DNA of 58,149 nucleotides, from assembly GCA_027307335.1 (NCBI GenBank), contig DAHUXD010000002.1, positions 1 through 58,149 of the forward strand, read 5' to 3'. The notes under the pieces are model-generated. The model did not search any database. It was not told the origin of the DNA and saw nothing but the letters and a program-made list of their open reading frames with translations. This document shows, piece after piece, positions 34,506-45,122 of this stretch; position 1 is the stretch's first letter; each line of letters begins with the position of its first letter. Position numbers and translations under genes: made by a program. The DNA comes from Acidobacteriota bacterium. Lineage in GTDB: Bacteria > Acidobacteriota > Thermoanaerobaculia > UBA5066 > Gp7-AA6.

Positions 34506-34808
34506 TCAGTTCGTGCGCGTGTCGGTCGGCTCCGCCGGGGGCGTCTGAAACTCCGACCGGATCGGCCCGTACTGGCGCTCGTAGAGCTCGATGTTCTGCT
34601 GGAGCGCGCGCAGGAGCTGACGGGCATGAAACGGCGTCGTGAGGATGCGGCTGACGACCTTGACGTCGCCGCGTCCCGGGACGACGCGGCCGAAATCGAA
34701 GACGAACTCGGTCGGATTGTGCAGGATGTTCGCGAAATTGGCGTACTGGCCCTCCGCAATCGCCTCGTCCATCGTGATCTTCACGGCCACCGGCTTCGGG
34801 TCGGTCAT
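34506..34808 (-). CDS. DUF3467 family protein
   Basis: The 100-residue protein matches DUF3467: a short N-terminus, YANFANILHNPTEFVFDFGRV, SRILTTPFHARQLLRALQQNIELYERQYG. Its function is not known; it is small, soluble and widespread. GGAGGG lies just before ATG 34808, and TAAACT at 34825-34830 (minus) could be its -10. Confidence 0.85.
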   Translation of the reverse strand: MTDPKPVAVKITMDEAIAEGQYANFANILHNPTEFVFDFGRVVPGRGDVKVVSRILTTPFHARQLLRALQQNIELYERQYGPIRSEFQTPPAEPTDTRTN

Positions 34809-34894
34809 GACGCCCTCCGCGCCGAGTTTAGCGCGCCGCGGGTTTCTCTTCGCGGCGTTCCCGCCCCGGCGACGCGGCGTTCTCCCGCCGCGTG

Positions 34895-34900
34895 TAGACT
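34895..34900 (+). promoter_or_regulatory. -10 of the TatT-like gene, leaderless
   Basis: TAGACT, 7 nt before ATG 34908. Confidence 0.45.
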
Positions 34901-34907
34901 TTTGGCC

Positions 34908-35816
34908 ATGAAGCCTCTCGCCGGCGCCGCTCTCATCCTCCTCGGCGCCGTGGCGCGGGCGCAGCAGAACCCCCCTTCATTCACCGACCAGCCGCAGTTC
35001 GGCGCCTCCAACCCCCTGGTGTCCGAGGGCGACCGCTGGTATCTGAAAAGGCAGGAGGGCCGCGTCGGCCTGAAGGCGAGCGCCGGTCCGATCAACCAGG
35101 CGATCGCGCTCTACGACAAGGCGACGGCCGATCCGCACTACGTCGAGGCGCGTTGGAAGCTGATGCGGGCGCTCTACTTCAAGGGCGTGTACACGGGGCT
35201 CGACGACGATTCCCGGAAGGCCGTGTTCGAGAAGGCGCGGCGCATCGGCGACGACGCGATCGCGATCCTCGACTCGAGCGTCGAGGAACGGGGGATCAAG
35301 GGCATCGTCGAGTACGGACCGGACTTCCTGGCGGGCAACCTGAAGAATCGGTCGGATGCCGCGCCCACCTTCTACTGGACGTCGACCTGCTACGGGCAGT
35401 GGGCGCGGTCGGTCGGGACCATCGAGGCGGCGCGCAAGGGCGTCGCCGACAAGATCCGCGACTGGGGAGCGACGGTGGTCGGCATCGACCCGGAGTTCGA
35501 GGACGGCGGCGGCTATCGCATCCTGGGACGGCTGAACGACCAGGCCCCGTGGATTCCGTTCGTCACGGGCTGGGTCTCCCACGACGACGCGATCAAGTAC
35601 CTGCGGCAGGCGATGAAGATCAACGCGCGGAACTTCGCGAACCGTCACTTCCTCGCCGAGGCCCTCCACCGCGGAGACGAGAAGCAGCAGGCGGAAGCCG
35701 TTTCGCTCGAGGAGTCGGTCGTCGCGGACCCGCCGTCCCCGCAGCGCCTCGTCGAGGACCTCTCGTTCCAGGAACTCGCCCGGCAAAGCCTCGCGGCCTG
35801 GAAGAAAGCCTCGTAG
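34908..35816 (+). CDS. Exported TatT-like (TRAP T-component type) helical protein
   Basis: The 302-residue protein has a signal peptide (MKPLAGAALILLGAVARAQ). The rest is a chain of TPR-like helices, with IDQAIALYDKA-type repeats and a central WTSTCYGQWARSVG that resembles the TatT periplasmic family. TatT proteins form toroidal periplasmic binding scaffolds next to TRAP transporters, but no TRAP P, Q or M gene is in the window. Treat the family call as tentative. The last 197 nt overlap folK on the opposite strand. Confidence 0.6.
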   Translation: MKPLAGAALILLGAVARAQQNPPSFTDQPQFGASNPLVSEGDRWYLKRQEGRVGLKASAGPINQAIALYDKATADPHYVEARWKLMRALYFKGVYTGLDDDSRKAVFEKARRIGDDAIAILDSSVEERGIKGIVEYGPDFLAGNLKNRSDAAPTFYWTSTCYGQWARSVGTIEAARKGVADKIRDWGATVVGIDPEFEDGGGYRILGRLNDQAPWIPFVTGWVSHDDAIKYLRQAMKINARNFANRHFLAEALHRGDEKQQAEAVSLEESVVADPPSPQRLVEDLSFQELARQSLAAWKKAS

Positions 35817-36354
35817 CTCCGGGCCGCGCCGGCAGCCGCGCGAGGAGCTCCTCGGCGTTCCTTCCCGAGACGGGGTGGCGCCACTCCGGCGCGATCTCCG
35901 ACAGCGGCGCGAGGACGAAGCGGCGCTCGGAGAGGCGCGGATGCGGCAGCACCGGGCCGAGCGGCGAGCGCCGACCGCCGAGATCGAGGACGTCCACGTC
36001 GATCTCGCGCGGCCCGTTGCGGAAGCTGGCCGTTCGCCCGACGCGGCGTTCGACGTCCTGCGCGAGCGCGAGCAGCTTCCCCGCGCTCCCGCGCCACCGC
36101 ACGGCGACGACGGCGTTCCAGAAGAACGGCTGGTCGGCGTGGCCGACGGGATCGGTCCGGTAGAAGGACGAGACCGAGAGAATCGGCGCCGCGCGGGAGA
36201 TCTCGCGGAGGGCGGCTTCGATGCGCCGGCGGCGTCCGCCGCGATTGGACCCGAGGCCGAGGTAAGCGAGGGCGCCCGCGAGGCGGCGGGGCCTAGTACT
36301 CTTCTTCCTCTTCCTCCGCCGGTGCGTCTTCGCCCTCTTCGAGTTCGTCGTCAT
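35620..36354 (-). CDS. folK: Dihydropterin pyrophosphokinase with terminal extensions
   Basis: FolK transfers pyrophosphate from ATP to 6-hydroxymethyl-dihydropterin in folate synthesis. The core is clear: AYLGLGSNRGGRRRRIEAAL, FYRTDPVG-DQPFFWNAVV, RNGPREIDVDVLDL and LPHPRLSERRFVLAPL. The chain is 244 residues against a usual 150-180. About 28 basic residues precede the core and overlap the upstream acidic gene out of frame. About 65 Arg/Gly/Pro-rich residues follow the core and run antisense to the TatT-like gene. No alternative start codon exists near the core, so the long form is reported. Confidence 0.88.
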   Translation of the reverse strand: MTTNSKRAKTHRRRKRKKSTRPRRLAGALAYLGLGSNRGGRRRRIEAALREISRAAPILSVSSFYRTDPVGHADQPFFWNAVVAVRWRGSAGKLLALAQDVERRVGRTASFRNGPREIDVDVLDLGGRRSPLGPVLPHPRLSERRFVLAPLSEIAPEWRHPVSGRNAEELLARLPARPGATRLSSRPRGFAGRVPGTRGPRRGAAGTAGPRRPTPRAKRLPPAASRLRGGGPRRGSDGSRSSAR

Positions 36355-36598
36355 CGAGATCGGCTTCCGCTTCAGGCTCGGGGCTCGCTTCCTCGCCGAA
36401 CTCGGGCGGGTTCTCGTCGGGAATCGTCTCGAGCAGCGCCGAGCGGCGCGCGGGCCGCGGCACGGGCGGCGGTGCGTCGTCCGACTTGGCGTTCTTCTGG
36501 TTCGCGCCGCACTTGGGGCAGATCGACTCCGGCTTGCCGAGGTTGTAAAACTTCGTGTGGCAGTTGAAGCAATCGAACTTTTTTCCGAGATCGGGCAT
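36293..36598 (-). CDS. FYDLN-type zinc-ribbon protein with acidic tail
   Basis: The 101-residue protein has two CxxC motifs (DCFNCHTKFYNLG and ICPKCGANQ) flanking the KFYNL version of the FYDLN motif. A C-terminal region of about 40 residues is more than half Asp or Glu, matching the TIGR02300-type family. Function is unknown. ATG 36598 is preferred because GAGAGGGG lies just upstream; the tail overlaps the first 62 nt of folK in another frame. Confidence 0.8.
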   Translation of the reverse strand: MPDLGKKFDCFNCHTKFYNLGKPESICPKCGANQKNAKSDDAPPPVPRPARRSALLETIPDENPPEFGEEASPEPEAEADLDDDELEEGEDAPAEEEEEEY

Positions 36599-36621
36599 TT
36601 CCCCTCTCAAAAGGCGGCCGA

Positions 36622-36630
36622 AACCTAGCA
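36622..36630 (-). promoter_or_regulatory. Extended -10 of the FYDLN-type gene
   Basis: TGCTAGGTT on the minus strand, 23 nt before ATG 36598, leaving room for the Shine-Dalgarno sequence. Confidence 0.5.
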
Positions 36631-36662
36631 CGCGACCTCAACAGATTCAACCGAAGACCGGA

Positions 36663-36671
36663 TGCTAAGAT
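36663..36671 (+). promoter_or_regulatory. Extended -10 of the TraF-like barrel gene
   Basis: TGCTAAGAT, ending 10 nt before ATG 36682. It is back to back with the TGCTAGGTT of the divergent gene. Confidence 0.55.
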
Positions 36672-36681
36672 CCGGCGCTCC

Positions 36682-37869
36682 ATGACGCTCCGGCCCCTCC
36701 GGCTCCCGCTCGCGGCCGCCGTGATCCTGGCGGCCGTCGCCCGCCCGGTTTTCGCGCAGTTCCCATGGGCCGGAGCGCGCGCGGAGGGCATGGGCGGCGC
36801 GCAGGTCGCCGCCGTCGCGGACAACTCCGCGGCGTGGTCGGACCCGGCGGCGCTCGCGAGCCTGAAGGGCTGGGGCGTGCAGCTGCTCGGCGGCGGAACG
36901 GCCCAGAACCGCAACGACCTCGTCGGCACCCTGACCGGCCTGGCGGCGCTCCCGTGGTCCGACATCGGCAGCGGCGCCCGCCCGGACTTGCTTCCGGTGG
37001 CGATCCTCGGCGTCGCGCGGCTCGCGCGGCCGGGGTCGGCCGTGATTTCGTCGGGCGTCTTCGGCGCCGTCGTCTCCTACGACGGCTTCGCGTTCTCGAT
37101 CGGCGACGTGCCCTACGCCGGCATCTACCCGGTCATCGACCTCGTGCACGTCCACCCCGGCGACATCGGCCAGAACCAGACCGGGCTGTCCCTCGTGGGC
37201 CTCTCCGCCCGGGAGGCGCGCCTCGCGTACGGCCACGGCTTCCTCTCCGGAGTGCTCGAGGTCGGCGGCGCGATTCGCTACGTCTCGGGCGTGACCTATT
37301 TCGGACGCTGCGGTGTCGCCGACTCGAGCTGCCAGGGCCAGGACCTCTCCGAGCTCATCCACGACGCCTTCCAGCAGAACGCGCGGACGACGAACAAGTT
37401 CGCCTTCGACGCGGGCGTGCGGGCGAACTTCGGCATCCTCAAGGTCGGCGTGATGGGCGCCTCGCTGAACCAGCCCACCTTCACCGTGGCGGAGGTCGTC
37501 GGAAGCCCCGGCTCGGTCCCGCTGCCGCGGCAGGTCCGCGCGGGTGCATCGGTCGACGCGCTGCCGTTCCTCTCGTTCGCCGTCGACGGCGACCTGATCC
37601 GGAGCGACACGCTCGTCCCGAACGTCCAGAGCCAGCAGATCGGCGGCGGCGTCGAGTTCCGCATCCCGCTGTTCGCCTTCCGCGCGGGCGCGACCTACGA
37701 CTTCGCCTCCGTGAACCCGACGTGGTGTTACACGGCCGGCGTCGGCTTCGGCATTCCGCTCGTCTCGATCGACGTCGCGGTCAACTGGGGGCCGACGGGC
37801 GGCTTCAACTGGCAGAACCCGGACCGCGAGATGCTCGGCGGCGCGGCCTCGGTCAAGCTCCACTTCTAA
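36682..37869 (+). CDS. Outer-membrane beta-barrel, TraF-like family
   Basis: The 395-residue protein has a signal peptide (cleavage near PVFAQ). The mature start [25 protein letters not shown] is the hatch-type opening shared by PorV, FadL-like and TraF_2-type barrels, followed by alternating strands and a final Phe (SVKLHF). It lacks the FadL family core, so a TraF-like or PorV-like channel or scaffold is the best guess. tgt follows at 18 nt and may be co-transcribed. Confidence 0.72.
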   Translation: MTLRPLRLPLAAAVILAAVARPVFAQFPWAGARAEGMGGAQVAAVADNSAAWSDPAALASLKGWGVQLLGGGTAQNRNDLVGTLTGLAALPWSDIGSGARPDLLPVAILGVARLARPGSAVISSGVFGAVVSYDGFAFSIGDVPYAGIYPVIDLVHVHPGDIGQNQTGLSLVGLSAREARLAYGHGFLSGVLEVGGAIRYVSGVTYFGRCGVADSSCQGQDLSELIHDAFQQNARTTNKFAFDAGVRANFGILKVGVMGASLNQPTFTVAEVVGSPGSVPLPRQVRAGASVDALPFLSFAVDGDLIRSDTLVPNVQSQQIGGGVEFRIPLFAFRAGATYDFASVNPTWCYTAGVGFGIPLVSIDVAVNWGPTGGFNWQNPDREMLGGAASVKLHF

Positions 37870-37887
37870 CCGCGGTCCCTCCGGCCG

Positions 37888-38991
37888 GTGTTCGAGGTCC
37901 TCGCGCGCGATCCCGGCTCCTCGGCCCGGCGGGGCCGGCTCGCGACGCGTCATGCGGAGATCGAGACGCCGTGCTTCATGCCGGTCGGCACGCGCGGGGC
38001 GGTCAAGGGCGTCGCGTTCGACTTCCTCGAGGCCTGGGATTGCCGGGTCGTGCTCGCGAACACCTATCACCTGATGGCGCGGCCCGGCCTCGACCTGATC
38101 GAGCGGGCGGGCGGGCTCCACGCGTTCATGGGCTGGCCGCGCGCGATCCTCACGGACTCCGGCGGCTTCCAGGTGATGAGCCTGGCGGCGCGCCGCCGCG
38201 TGAGCGACGAGGGCGTCGAGTTCCGCTCTCCCGAGGACGGGACGAGACACTTCCTGACGCCGGAGCGCGCGATGGAGCTCCAGGCTGGCTTCGGGGTCGA
38301 CGTCGCGATGGCGCTCGACGTCTGCCCGCCGTTTCCCGCGGAGCGCGCGGAGGTCGAGGAGGCCTGCCGCCGCACGCTCGCGTGGGCGGAGCGCTCCCGC
38401 CAGGCGTACCGCGGACCGGGACTCCTGTTCGGGATCCTGCAGGGCGGCACGCACGAGGACCTGCGCCGCCGCTGTGCCGGCCCGCTCCTCGCGCTCGACT
38501 TCCCGGGGTACGCGGTCGGCGGCGTCGCGGTCGGAGAGTCGAAGGCGGCGATCCGCGACGTGACGGCGCTCTCGGCCGCGCTCCTTCCCGGTGTCAAACC
38601 CCGATATCTGATGGGCGTCGGCACGCCCGCCGACCTCCTCGCCGCGGTGCGCGACGGCGTCGATCTCTTCGACTGCGTGCTCCCGACACGGAACGGCCGG
38701 ATGGGCCACGCCTACACGGCGGGCGGGGAGGTCGCGATCCGGAACGAGCGCTTCAAGGAGGACCTCGCGCCGCTCGATCCGGCCTGCGGCTGTCCCGTCT
38801 GCCGCCGCCACAGCCGCGCGTACATCCGGAATCTGTTCGTCCTCAAGGATTTTTCCGCGCCGATGCTCCTGTCGCTCCACAACGTTTACTTCTACCTCGC
38901 CTGGATGCGGACGATTCGCGACGCGATCGCCGCGGGAACGCTCGCGTCGCTCGCCGCGCCGCCGGAGGCGAAGCTTCCCGAGGGAGCCTGA
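37888..38991 (+). CDS. tgt: tRNA-guanine transglycosylase (queuine tRNA-ribosyltransferase)
   Basis: Tgt replaces G34 by preQ1 in Asn, Asp, His and Tyr tRNAs. The 367-residue protein is complete with D90 in [12 protein letters not shown], the nucleophile D262 in [15 protein letters not shown] and zinc ligands in [16 protein letters not shown]. The GTG start gives the usual N-terminus. In many bacteria tgt is followed directly by yajC-secD-secF. Here that order is interrupted by the iorAB-like and dipeptidase genes. Confidence 0.95.
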   Translation: MFEVLARDPGSSARRGRLATRHAEIETPCFMPVGTRGAVKGVAFDFLEAWDCRVVLANTYHLMARPGLDLIERAGGLHAFMGWPRAILTDSGGFQVMSLAARRRVSDEGVEFRSPEDGTRHFLTPERAMELQAGFGVDVAMALDVCPPFPAERAEVEEACRRTLAWAERSRQAYRGPGLLFGILQGGTHEDLRRRCAGPLLALDFPGYAVGGVAVGESKAAIRDVTALSAALLPGVKPRYLMGVGTPADLLAAVRDGVDLFDCVLPTRNGRMGHAYTAGGEVAIRNERFKEDLAPLDPACGCPVCRRHSRAYIRNLFVLKDFSAPMLLSLHNVYFYLAWMRTIRDAIAAGTLASLAAPPEAKLPEGA

Positions 38992-39001
38992 GAGAACCTC
39001 C

Positions 39002-39010
39002 TGCTAGTAT
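39002..39010 (+). promoter_or_regulatory. Extended -10 of the iorAB-like operon
   Basis: TGCTAGTAT, 19 nt before GTG 39030, with GAGGAGG as ribosome site between them. Confidence 0.55.
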
Positions 39011-39029
39011 CCCGGCCGAGGAGGCTCCC

Positions 39030-39566
39030 GTGAAAATCGACGTGAACGGCCAGGTCCGCGAGGTGGACGTCCCGGCGGACATGCCGCTGCTCTGGGTGCT
39101 GCGCGACGTGCTGGGGATGACGGGGACCAAGTACGGCTGCGGCATCGCCCAGTGCGGCGCGTGCACCGTGCACGTCGACGGCGAGGCGGTCCGGTCCTGC
39201 GCGACCGGCGTCTCCGAGGTCCAGGGAAAGAAGGTCACGACGATCGAGGGCCTCGGCGCCTCGGGCCTCCACCCCGTGCAGCGCGCGTGGATCGAGGCCG
39301 ACGTCGTGCAGTGCGGCTGGTGCCAGCCCGGCCAGATCATGGCGGCCGCGGCGCTCCTGAAGACGAAGCCGAAGCCGTCGGACGGGGACATCGACGAGGC
39401 GCTGTCGGGCAACATCTGCCGGTGCGGCACGTACCAGCGCATCCGGGCGGCCGTGCATCGCGCCTCCGACCTCACCGCGGCGGGAGAACGCCGCGCCGAA
39501 GCCGGGGCCGAGCGAAGCGAGGGCCTGGTTTCGGAGATGAGCGCCGCGGCCGGAGCCAAATCGTGA
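39030..39566 (+). CDS. IorA-like [2Fe-2S] subunit of a molybdenum oxidoreductase
   Basis: The 178-residue small subunit of a xanthine-oxidase-family enzyme carries a plant-type [2Fe-2S] cluster (C37, C42, C45, C57 in [12 protein letters not shown] and RSCATG) and the second, helical-domain cluster (QCGWCQPGQ and NICRCGTY). The closest known arrangement is isoquinoline 1-oxidoreductase or periplasmic aldehyde oxidases. It has no signal peptide and would be exported with the Tat-tagged large subunit. The last 25 residues are a nonconserved Ala/Glu tail. Confidence 0.92.
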   Translation: MKIDVNGQVREVDVPADMPLLWVLRDVLGMTGTKYGCGIAQCGACTVHVDGEAVRSCATGVSEVQGKKVTTIEGLGASGLHPVQRAWIEADVVQCGWCQPGQIMAAAALLKTKPKPSDGDIDEALSGNICRCGTYQRIRAAVHRASDLTAAGERRAEAGAERSEGLVSEMSAAAGAKS

Positions 39567-41704
39567 GCGCGCGCCGCGGACCGTCCCGCCGTCAGTTCCT
39601 CAAGACCTCGGCCGGTCTCGTCATCGGCTTCACGGTCGCGCCGAAGACGCGGCTGTTCGCCTTCCAGCAGCCCGGCGGCGCGCCGGCGCTGCCGCCGCCG
39701 AACGCGTTCCTCCGCATCGGCGAGGACGACACGGTGACCGTGATCCTCGCGCACTCCGAGATGGGCCAGGGCGTCTGGACGACGCTGCCGATGCTCGTGG
39801 CCGAGGAGCTCGAGTGCGACTGGGCGAAGATCCGGGTCGAGAATGCGCCGGCGGCTCCCGCTTACGGTCACACCGCCTACGGCGCGCAGATGACCGGCGG
39901 CTCGACGTCCACCTGGTCCGAGCTCGACCGCTACCGGCAGGTCGGCGCGATGGCGCGCGAGATGCTGATCGCGGCGGCGGCCGCGGAGTGGAAGGTGGAC
40001 CGCGAGTCCTGCCGCGCCGAGAAGGGCTTCGTCGTCTCGGGGGATCGCCGCGCGTCCTACGGGTCGCTCGCGAAGTCCGCGGCACAGCAGACGCCGCCGG
40101 CGTCCGTGGCCCTGAAAGACCGCAAGGACTGGAAGATCGTCGGCAAGCCCACGCGGCGCCTCGACTCGGCGTCGAAGGTCGCGGGGAAGGCGACGTTCGG
40201 GATGGACGTGCGCGTGCCGGGCATGAAGGTCGCGCAGATCGAGCGGTCGCCGGTGTTCGGCGGCAGGGTCAAGTCCTTCAAGGCCGACAAGGCGAAGGCC
40301 GTGCCCGGCGTGCGCGCGGTCGTCGAGGTGCCGTCGGGAATCGCCGTCGTCGCCGATCACTTCTGGGCGGCGAGACTCGGCCGCCAGGCGCTCGAGATCG
40401 AGTGGGACCTCGGCCCGGGCGCGTCGCTCGATACGGGCAAGACGCTCGAGGAATACCGCGCCCGGCTCGGCGCCGAGGGGCTCAAGGCGAAGGCCGCCGG
40501 CGACGTCGGGCCCGCGCTCGCGAAGGCATCGAAGCGCGTCGACGCCGAATACGCGTTCCCCTATCTCGCGCACGCCGCGATGGAGCCCTTGAACGCGACC
40601 GCGGTCGTGGGGCCCGACGGCGTCGACGTCTGGGCGGGGACGCAGTTCCAGAGCGGGGACCAGGCCGCGGCCGCGAAGATCGCCGGCGTCGCTCCGGAGA
40701 AGGTCCGGCTCCACACGACGTTCCTCGGCGGCGGCTTCGGCCGGCGCGCGAATCCGGCCAACGACTTCGTCGCGGAGGCGGTCCAGGTGGCGAAGGCCTC
40801 GGGGATGCCGGTCAAGGTCGTGTGGACGCGCGAGGACGACATGCACGGGGGCTACTACCGCCCGATGTGGGCGCACAAGGTGTCGGCCGGCCTCGGCGCG
40901 GACGGCCGGCCGGTCGCCTGGAAGCAGACGATCGTGGGGCAGTCCATCATGGAGGGAACGCCCTTCGCGATGATGATCAAGGAGGGCATCGACGAGACGT
41001 CCGTCGAGGGCGTCGTGGACTCGCCGTACATCGAGGCGATTCCGCACCACCACGTCGGGCTGCACTCGCCGAAGTCGCCGGTGCCCGTCCTCTGGTGGCG
41101 CTCCGTCGGCCACACGCACACCGCGTTCGTGATGGAGACGATGGTCGACGAGCTCGCGGCGGCGGCGGGGCAGGACCCGCTCGCGTACCGCCGGCGCCTG
41201 CTCCAGAAGGCGCCACGGCACCTCGGCGTGCTCGAGCTCGCCGCGGCCCGGGCCGGCTGGGGAACGCCGGCTCCCGCGGGCCGGTTCCGCGGCCTCGCCG
41301 TGCACTCGTCGTTCGGGAGCTACGTCGCCCAGGTGGCGGAGGTGTCGGTCGAGAAGGGCAAGGTTCGCGTCCATCGCGTCGTCTGCGCCATCGACTGCGG
41401 GATCTGCGTCAACCCGGCCGGGGTGACCGCGCAGATGGAGTCGGCGATCGTCTTCGGGCTCTCGGCCGCGCTCTACGGGGCGATCACGCTGAAAGACGGC
41501 CGCGTCCAGCAGTCGAACTTCGACGACTACCTCGTGCTGCGGCTCGACGAGATGCCGAAGGTCGAGGTGCACATCGTCTCGAGCAGCGAGAAGGCCGGCG
41601 GGGCGGGCGAGCCGGGGACGCCGCCGATCGCGCCCGCCGTCGCGAACGCCGTCTTCGCCGCGACCGGGAAGCGCCTGCGGAATCTGCCGCTGAAGCTCGC
41701 GTGA
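39563..41704 (+). CDS. IorB-like molybdopterin subunit, Tat-exported
   Basis: The 713-residue large subunit begins with a twin-arginine signal, [16 protein letters not shown]. It shows the molybdopterin-cytosine-dinucleotide-type motifs: [16 protein letters not shown], the Mo-site loop GGGFGRR and the catalytic Glu in [17 protein letters not shown]. It would hydroxylate an aldehyde or N-heterocycle in the periplasm, passing electrons through IorA. The true substrate cannot be read from sequence, and no dedicated cytochrome c or Mo-cofactor gene is adjacent. GTGA overlaps on both sides suggest one operon with the dipeptidase. Confidence 0.91.
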   Translation: MSARRGPSRRQFLKTSAGLVIGFTVAPKTRLFAFQQPGGAPALPPPNAFLRIGEDDTVTVILAHSEMGQGVWTTLPMLVAEELECDWAKIRVENAPAAPAYGHTAYGAQMTGGSTSTWSELDRYRQVGAMAREMLIAAAAAEWKVDRESCRAEKGFVVSGDRRASYGSLAKSAAQQTPPASVALKDRKDWKIVGKPTRRLDSASKVAGKATFGMDVRVPGMKVAQIERSPVFGGRVKSFKADKAKAVPGVRAVVEVPSGIAVVADHFWAARLGRQALEIEWDLGPGASLDTGKTLEEYRARLGAEGLKAKAAGDVGPALAKASKRVDAEYAFPYLAHAAMEPLNATAVVGPDGVDVWAGTQFQSGDQAAAAKIAGVAPEKVRLHTTFLGGGFGRRANPANDFVAEAVQVAKASGMPVKVVWTREDDMHGGYYRPMWAHKVSAGLGADGRPVAWKQTIVGQSIMEGTPFAMMIKEGIDETSVEGVVDSPYIEAIPHHHVGLHSPKSPVPVLWWRSVGHTHTAFVMETMVDELAAAAGQDPLAYRRRLLQKAPRHLGVLELAAARAGWGTPAPAGRFRGLAVHSSFGSYVAQVAEVSVEKGKVRVHRVVCAIDCGICVNPAGVTAQMESAIVFGLSAALYGAITLKDGRVQQSNFDDYLVLRLDEMPKVEVHIVSSSEKAGGAGEPGTPPIAPAVANAVFAATGKRLRNLPLKLA

Positions 41705-42990
41705 GCCGGAACCGGGCTCGCCGCGTCGCGAGACGCGTCCTTCCCGCCGTCCTGCTCCTCGCCGCGTTCGGGGCGCCGGTCCCCGGCGAGGACCTCCAAG
41801 AGCGGGCGATGCGCCTGCACCGGAGCGCGATCGTCGTCGACACGCACGAGGACGTGCCGGAGACGCTCCAGAAGGAGTGGGTGGACCTCGCCGTCCGCGG
41901 ACAGACGGGTCACATCGACATCCCGCGCTGGCGCGAGGGCGGCATGACGGCGCCCTTCCTCGCCGCCTACGTCAGCGGGGAGTTCGCGAAGTCGGGCGGC
42001 TCGGCGATGAAGGCCCTCGAGTTCATCGACCTGGTCCACCGGCTCGTCGAGGCCCATCCGAAGGATCTCGTCTTCGCCGACTCGGTCGACGGCATCCGTG
42101 CCGCGAAGCGGGACGGGAAGATCGCGGTCCTCCTCGGCATCGAGGGCGGCCACGCGATCGAGGATTCGCTCGGCGTCCTGTCCGCCTACCAGCGGCTCGG
42201 CGTGCGCTACATGACGCTGACGCACACGAACACGAACCACTGGGCGGATTCCGCGGGGTCCTTCTTCGGCCCGGACCTCTACGATCCGAAGAAGACCGCC
42301 GAGCACGGCGGGCTGACGGCCCACGGCCGCGAGGTCGTGCTCGAGATGAACCGGCTCGGGATCCTGGTGGACGTCTCGCACACGTCGGACCAGACCGTCG
42401 CCGACGTGCTCGCCACGTCGAAGGCGCCCATCTTCGCCTCGCACTCCTCCTGCCGCGCCCTCGCGAACATGCCCCGCAACCTGACCGACGACCAGATCCG
42501 CGCGATCGCGAAGGGCGGCGGCGTCGTCATGGTCAACGTGAGCTCGCTCTTCCTCGACCCGAAGTCGATCGACGGGTACGTGGCGGCGAAGAAGGCGCTG
42601 CAGCCGCAGTTCGCCGCCGTCCGGGCGCAGTGGAAGGACGATCCCGGCAAGCGCGACGCCGAGCTCGCGAAGCTCCTCGCGACCATCCACTACCCCGACG
42701 CGGACTGGACGCTCGCGGTGGATCACATCGAGCACGTGCTGAAGGTCGGGGGGCCGGGCTCGGCCGGTCTCGGCACCGATTTCGACGGCATCGAGGACCC
42801 GCCGATCGGGCTCGAGGACGTCTCGAAGCTGCCGAGGCTGACCGAGGAGCTGCTCCGCCGCGGCCACTCGGACGAGGAGGTCCGGGGCGTCCTCGGCGAA
42901 AACTTCCTGCGGTTCTGGGGCCGCGCCGAGGCGGCCCGGAAGGCGATGCCGCCGCGGACCGAGCCGCTGCCGTTCTCGAAGCCGGGCTAG
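41701..42990 (+). CDS. Exported M19-family membrane dipeptidase
   Basis: The 429-residue metallopeptidase of the renal dipeptidase family splits dipeptides using two zinc ions. Ligand regions are DTHED (H49, D51), GIEGGHA, DVSHTS, ASHSSCRA and GTDFDGI. A basic, hydrophobic N-terminus (VLPAVLLLAAFGAPVPG) is a signal peptide or anchor. Start GTG 41701 overlaps the stop of the molybdenum subunit gene, so the two are coupled, although no biochemical link is known. Confidence 0.92.
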   Translation: MSRNRARRVARRVLPAVLLLAAFGAPVPGEDLQERAMRLHRSAIVVDTHEDVPETLQKEWVDLAVRGQTGHIDIPRWREGGMTAPFLAAYVSGEFAKSGGSAMKALEFIDLVHRLVEAHPKDLVFADSVDGIRAAKRDGKIAVLLGIEGGHAIEDSLGVLSAYQRLGVRYMTLTHTNTNHWADSAGSFFGPDLYDPKKTAEHGGLTAHGREVVLEMNRLGILVDVSHTSDQTVADVLATSKAPIFASHSSCRALANMPRNLTDDQIRAIAKGGGVVMVNVSSLFLDPKSIDGYVAAKKALQPQFAAVRAQWKDDPGKRDAELAKLLATIHYPDADWTLAVDHIEHVLKVGGPGSAGLGTDFDGIEDPPIGLEDVSKLPRLTEELLRRGHSDEEVRGVLGENFLRFWGRAEAARKAMPPRTEPLPFSKPG

Positions 42991-43019
42991 GCGCGGGGCG
43001 GAGCGCCCTCGCGCTCGAT

Positions 43020-43028
43020 TGATATGAT
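43020..43028 (+). promoter_or_regulatory. Extended -10 of yajC
   Basis: TGATATGAT, the closest match to an extended -10 consensus in the window, ending 9 nt before ATG 43038. Confidence 0.6.
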
Positions 43029-43037
43029 CCGCCGGCT

Positions 43038-43379
43038 ATGCTGACGCCGCTCTTGCAGACCGCCCCGGCTCCCGCAGGCCCGGCGGGAGGACTCGTGCAG
43101 TTCCTCCCGATGATCTTCATCTTCGTCATCTTCTATTTCCTCCTCATCGCGCCGATGCGGAAGAAGCAGAAGAAGACCCAGGAGATGCTCTCGAAGCTCA
43201 AGAAGGGCGACGAGGTCATCACGAGCGGCGGCATCTTCGGCCGCATCACGGCGCTCGACGAGGAGCGTGGCTTCGTCATCCTTCAGATCTCCGACAACGC
43301 GAAGGTCAAGGTGCTGCGCAGCGCGATCGGCGGGCTGGCGGCCGAGCCCGAGTCAACCGCCATCGCGCCAAACAGTTAA
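43038..43379 (+). CDS. yajC: Preprotein translocase accessory subunit YajC
   Basis: The 113-residue single-span membrane protein has the hydrophobic helix FLPMIFIFVIFYFLLIAP, then the basic stretch MRKKQKKTQEM and GDEVITSGGIFGRI, all typical of YajC. It associates with SecDF in the inner membrane. The transcript is predicted to be nearly leaderless. secD follows after a 125-nt gap holding an inverted repeat and a second promoter. Confidence 0.95.
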   Translation: MLTPLLQTAPAPAGPAGGLVQFLPMIFIFVIFYFLLIAPMRKKQKKTQEMLSKLKKGDEVITSGGIFGRITALDEERGFVILQISDNAKVKVLRSAIGGLAAEPESTAIAPNS

Positions 43380-43385
43380 GGTTCC

Positions 43386-43457
43386 GGGTTCCGGTCTCCG
43401 GTTTCCGGCGGCGCGGCCCGGCCCCGATCCCGTGCCGAAAACCGGAAACTAGAAACC
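43386..43457. repeat. Imperfect inverted repeat between yajC and secD
   Basis: The arms 43386-43409 and 43434-43457 are reverse complements at 19 of 24 positions; the inner 12 nt (CCGGTTTCCGGC against GCCGAAAACCGG) match at 11. All the mismatches are transitions or near the ends. It resembles degenerate intergenic REP-type DNA and shares the CGGTTTTCGG core with the 90-bp element at 17.7 kb. Confidence 0.45.
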
Positions 43458-43478
43458 ATGGACCCGTTCCTGTAGACT
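43450..43478 (+). promoter_or_regulatory. Possible secD promoter
   Basis: TAGAAA (43450-43455), 17-bp spacer, TAGACT (43473-43478), 26 nt before TTG 43505, with GAGGGGGG as ribosome site. Confidence 0.45.
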
Positions 43479-43504
43479 CCGGCGTTCTTTTTTGAGGGGG
43501 GACC

Positions 43505-45109
<1,605 letters not shown>

Positions 45110-45122
45110 ATAGAGAGCCGCG

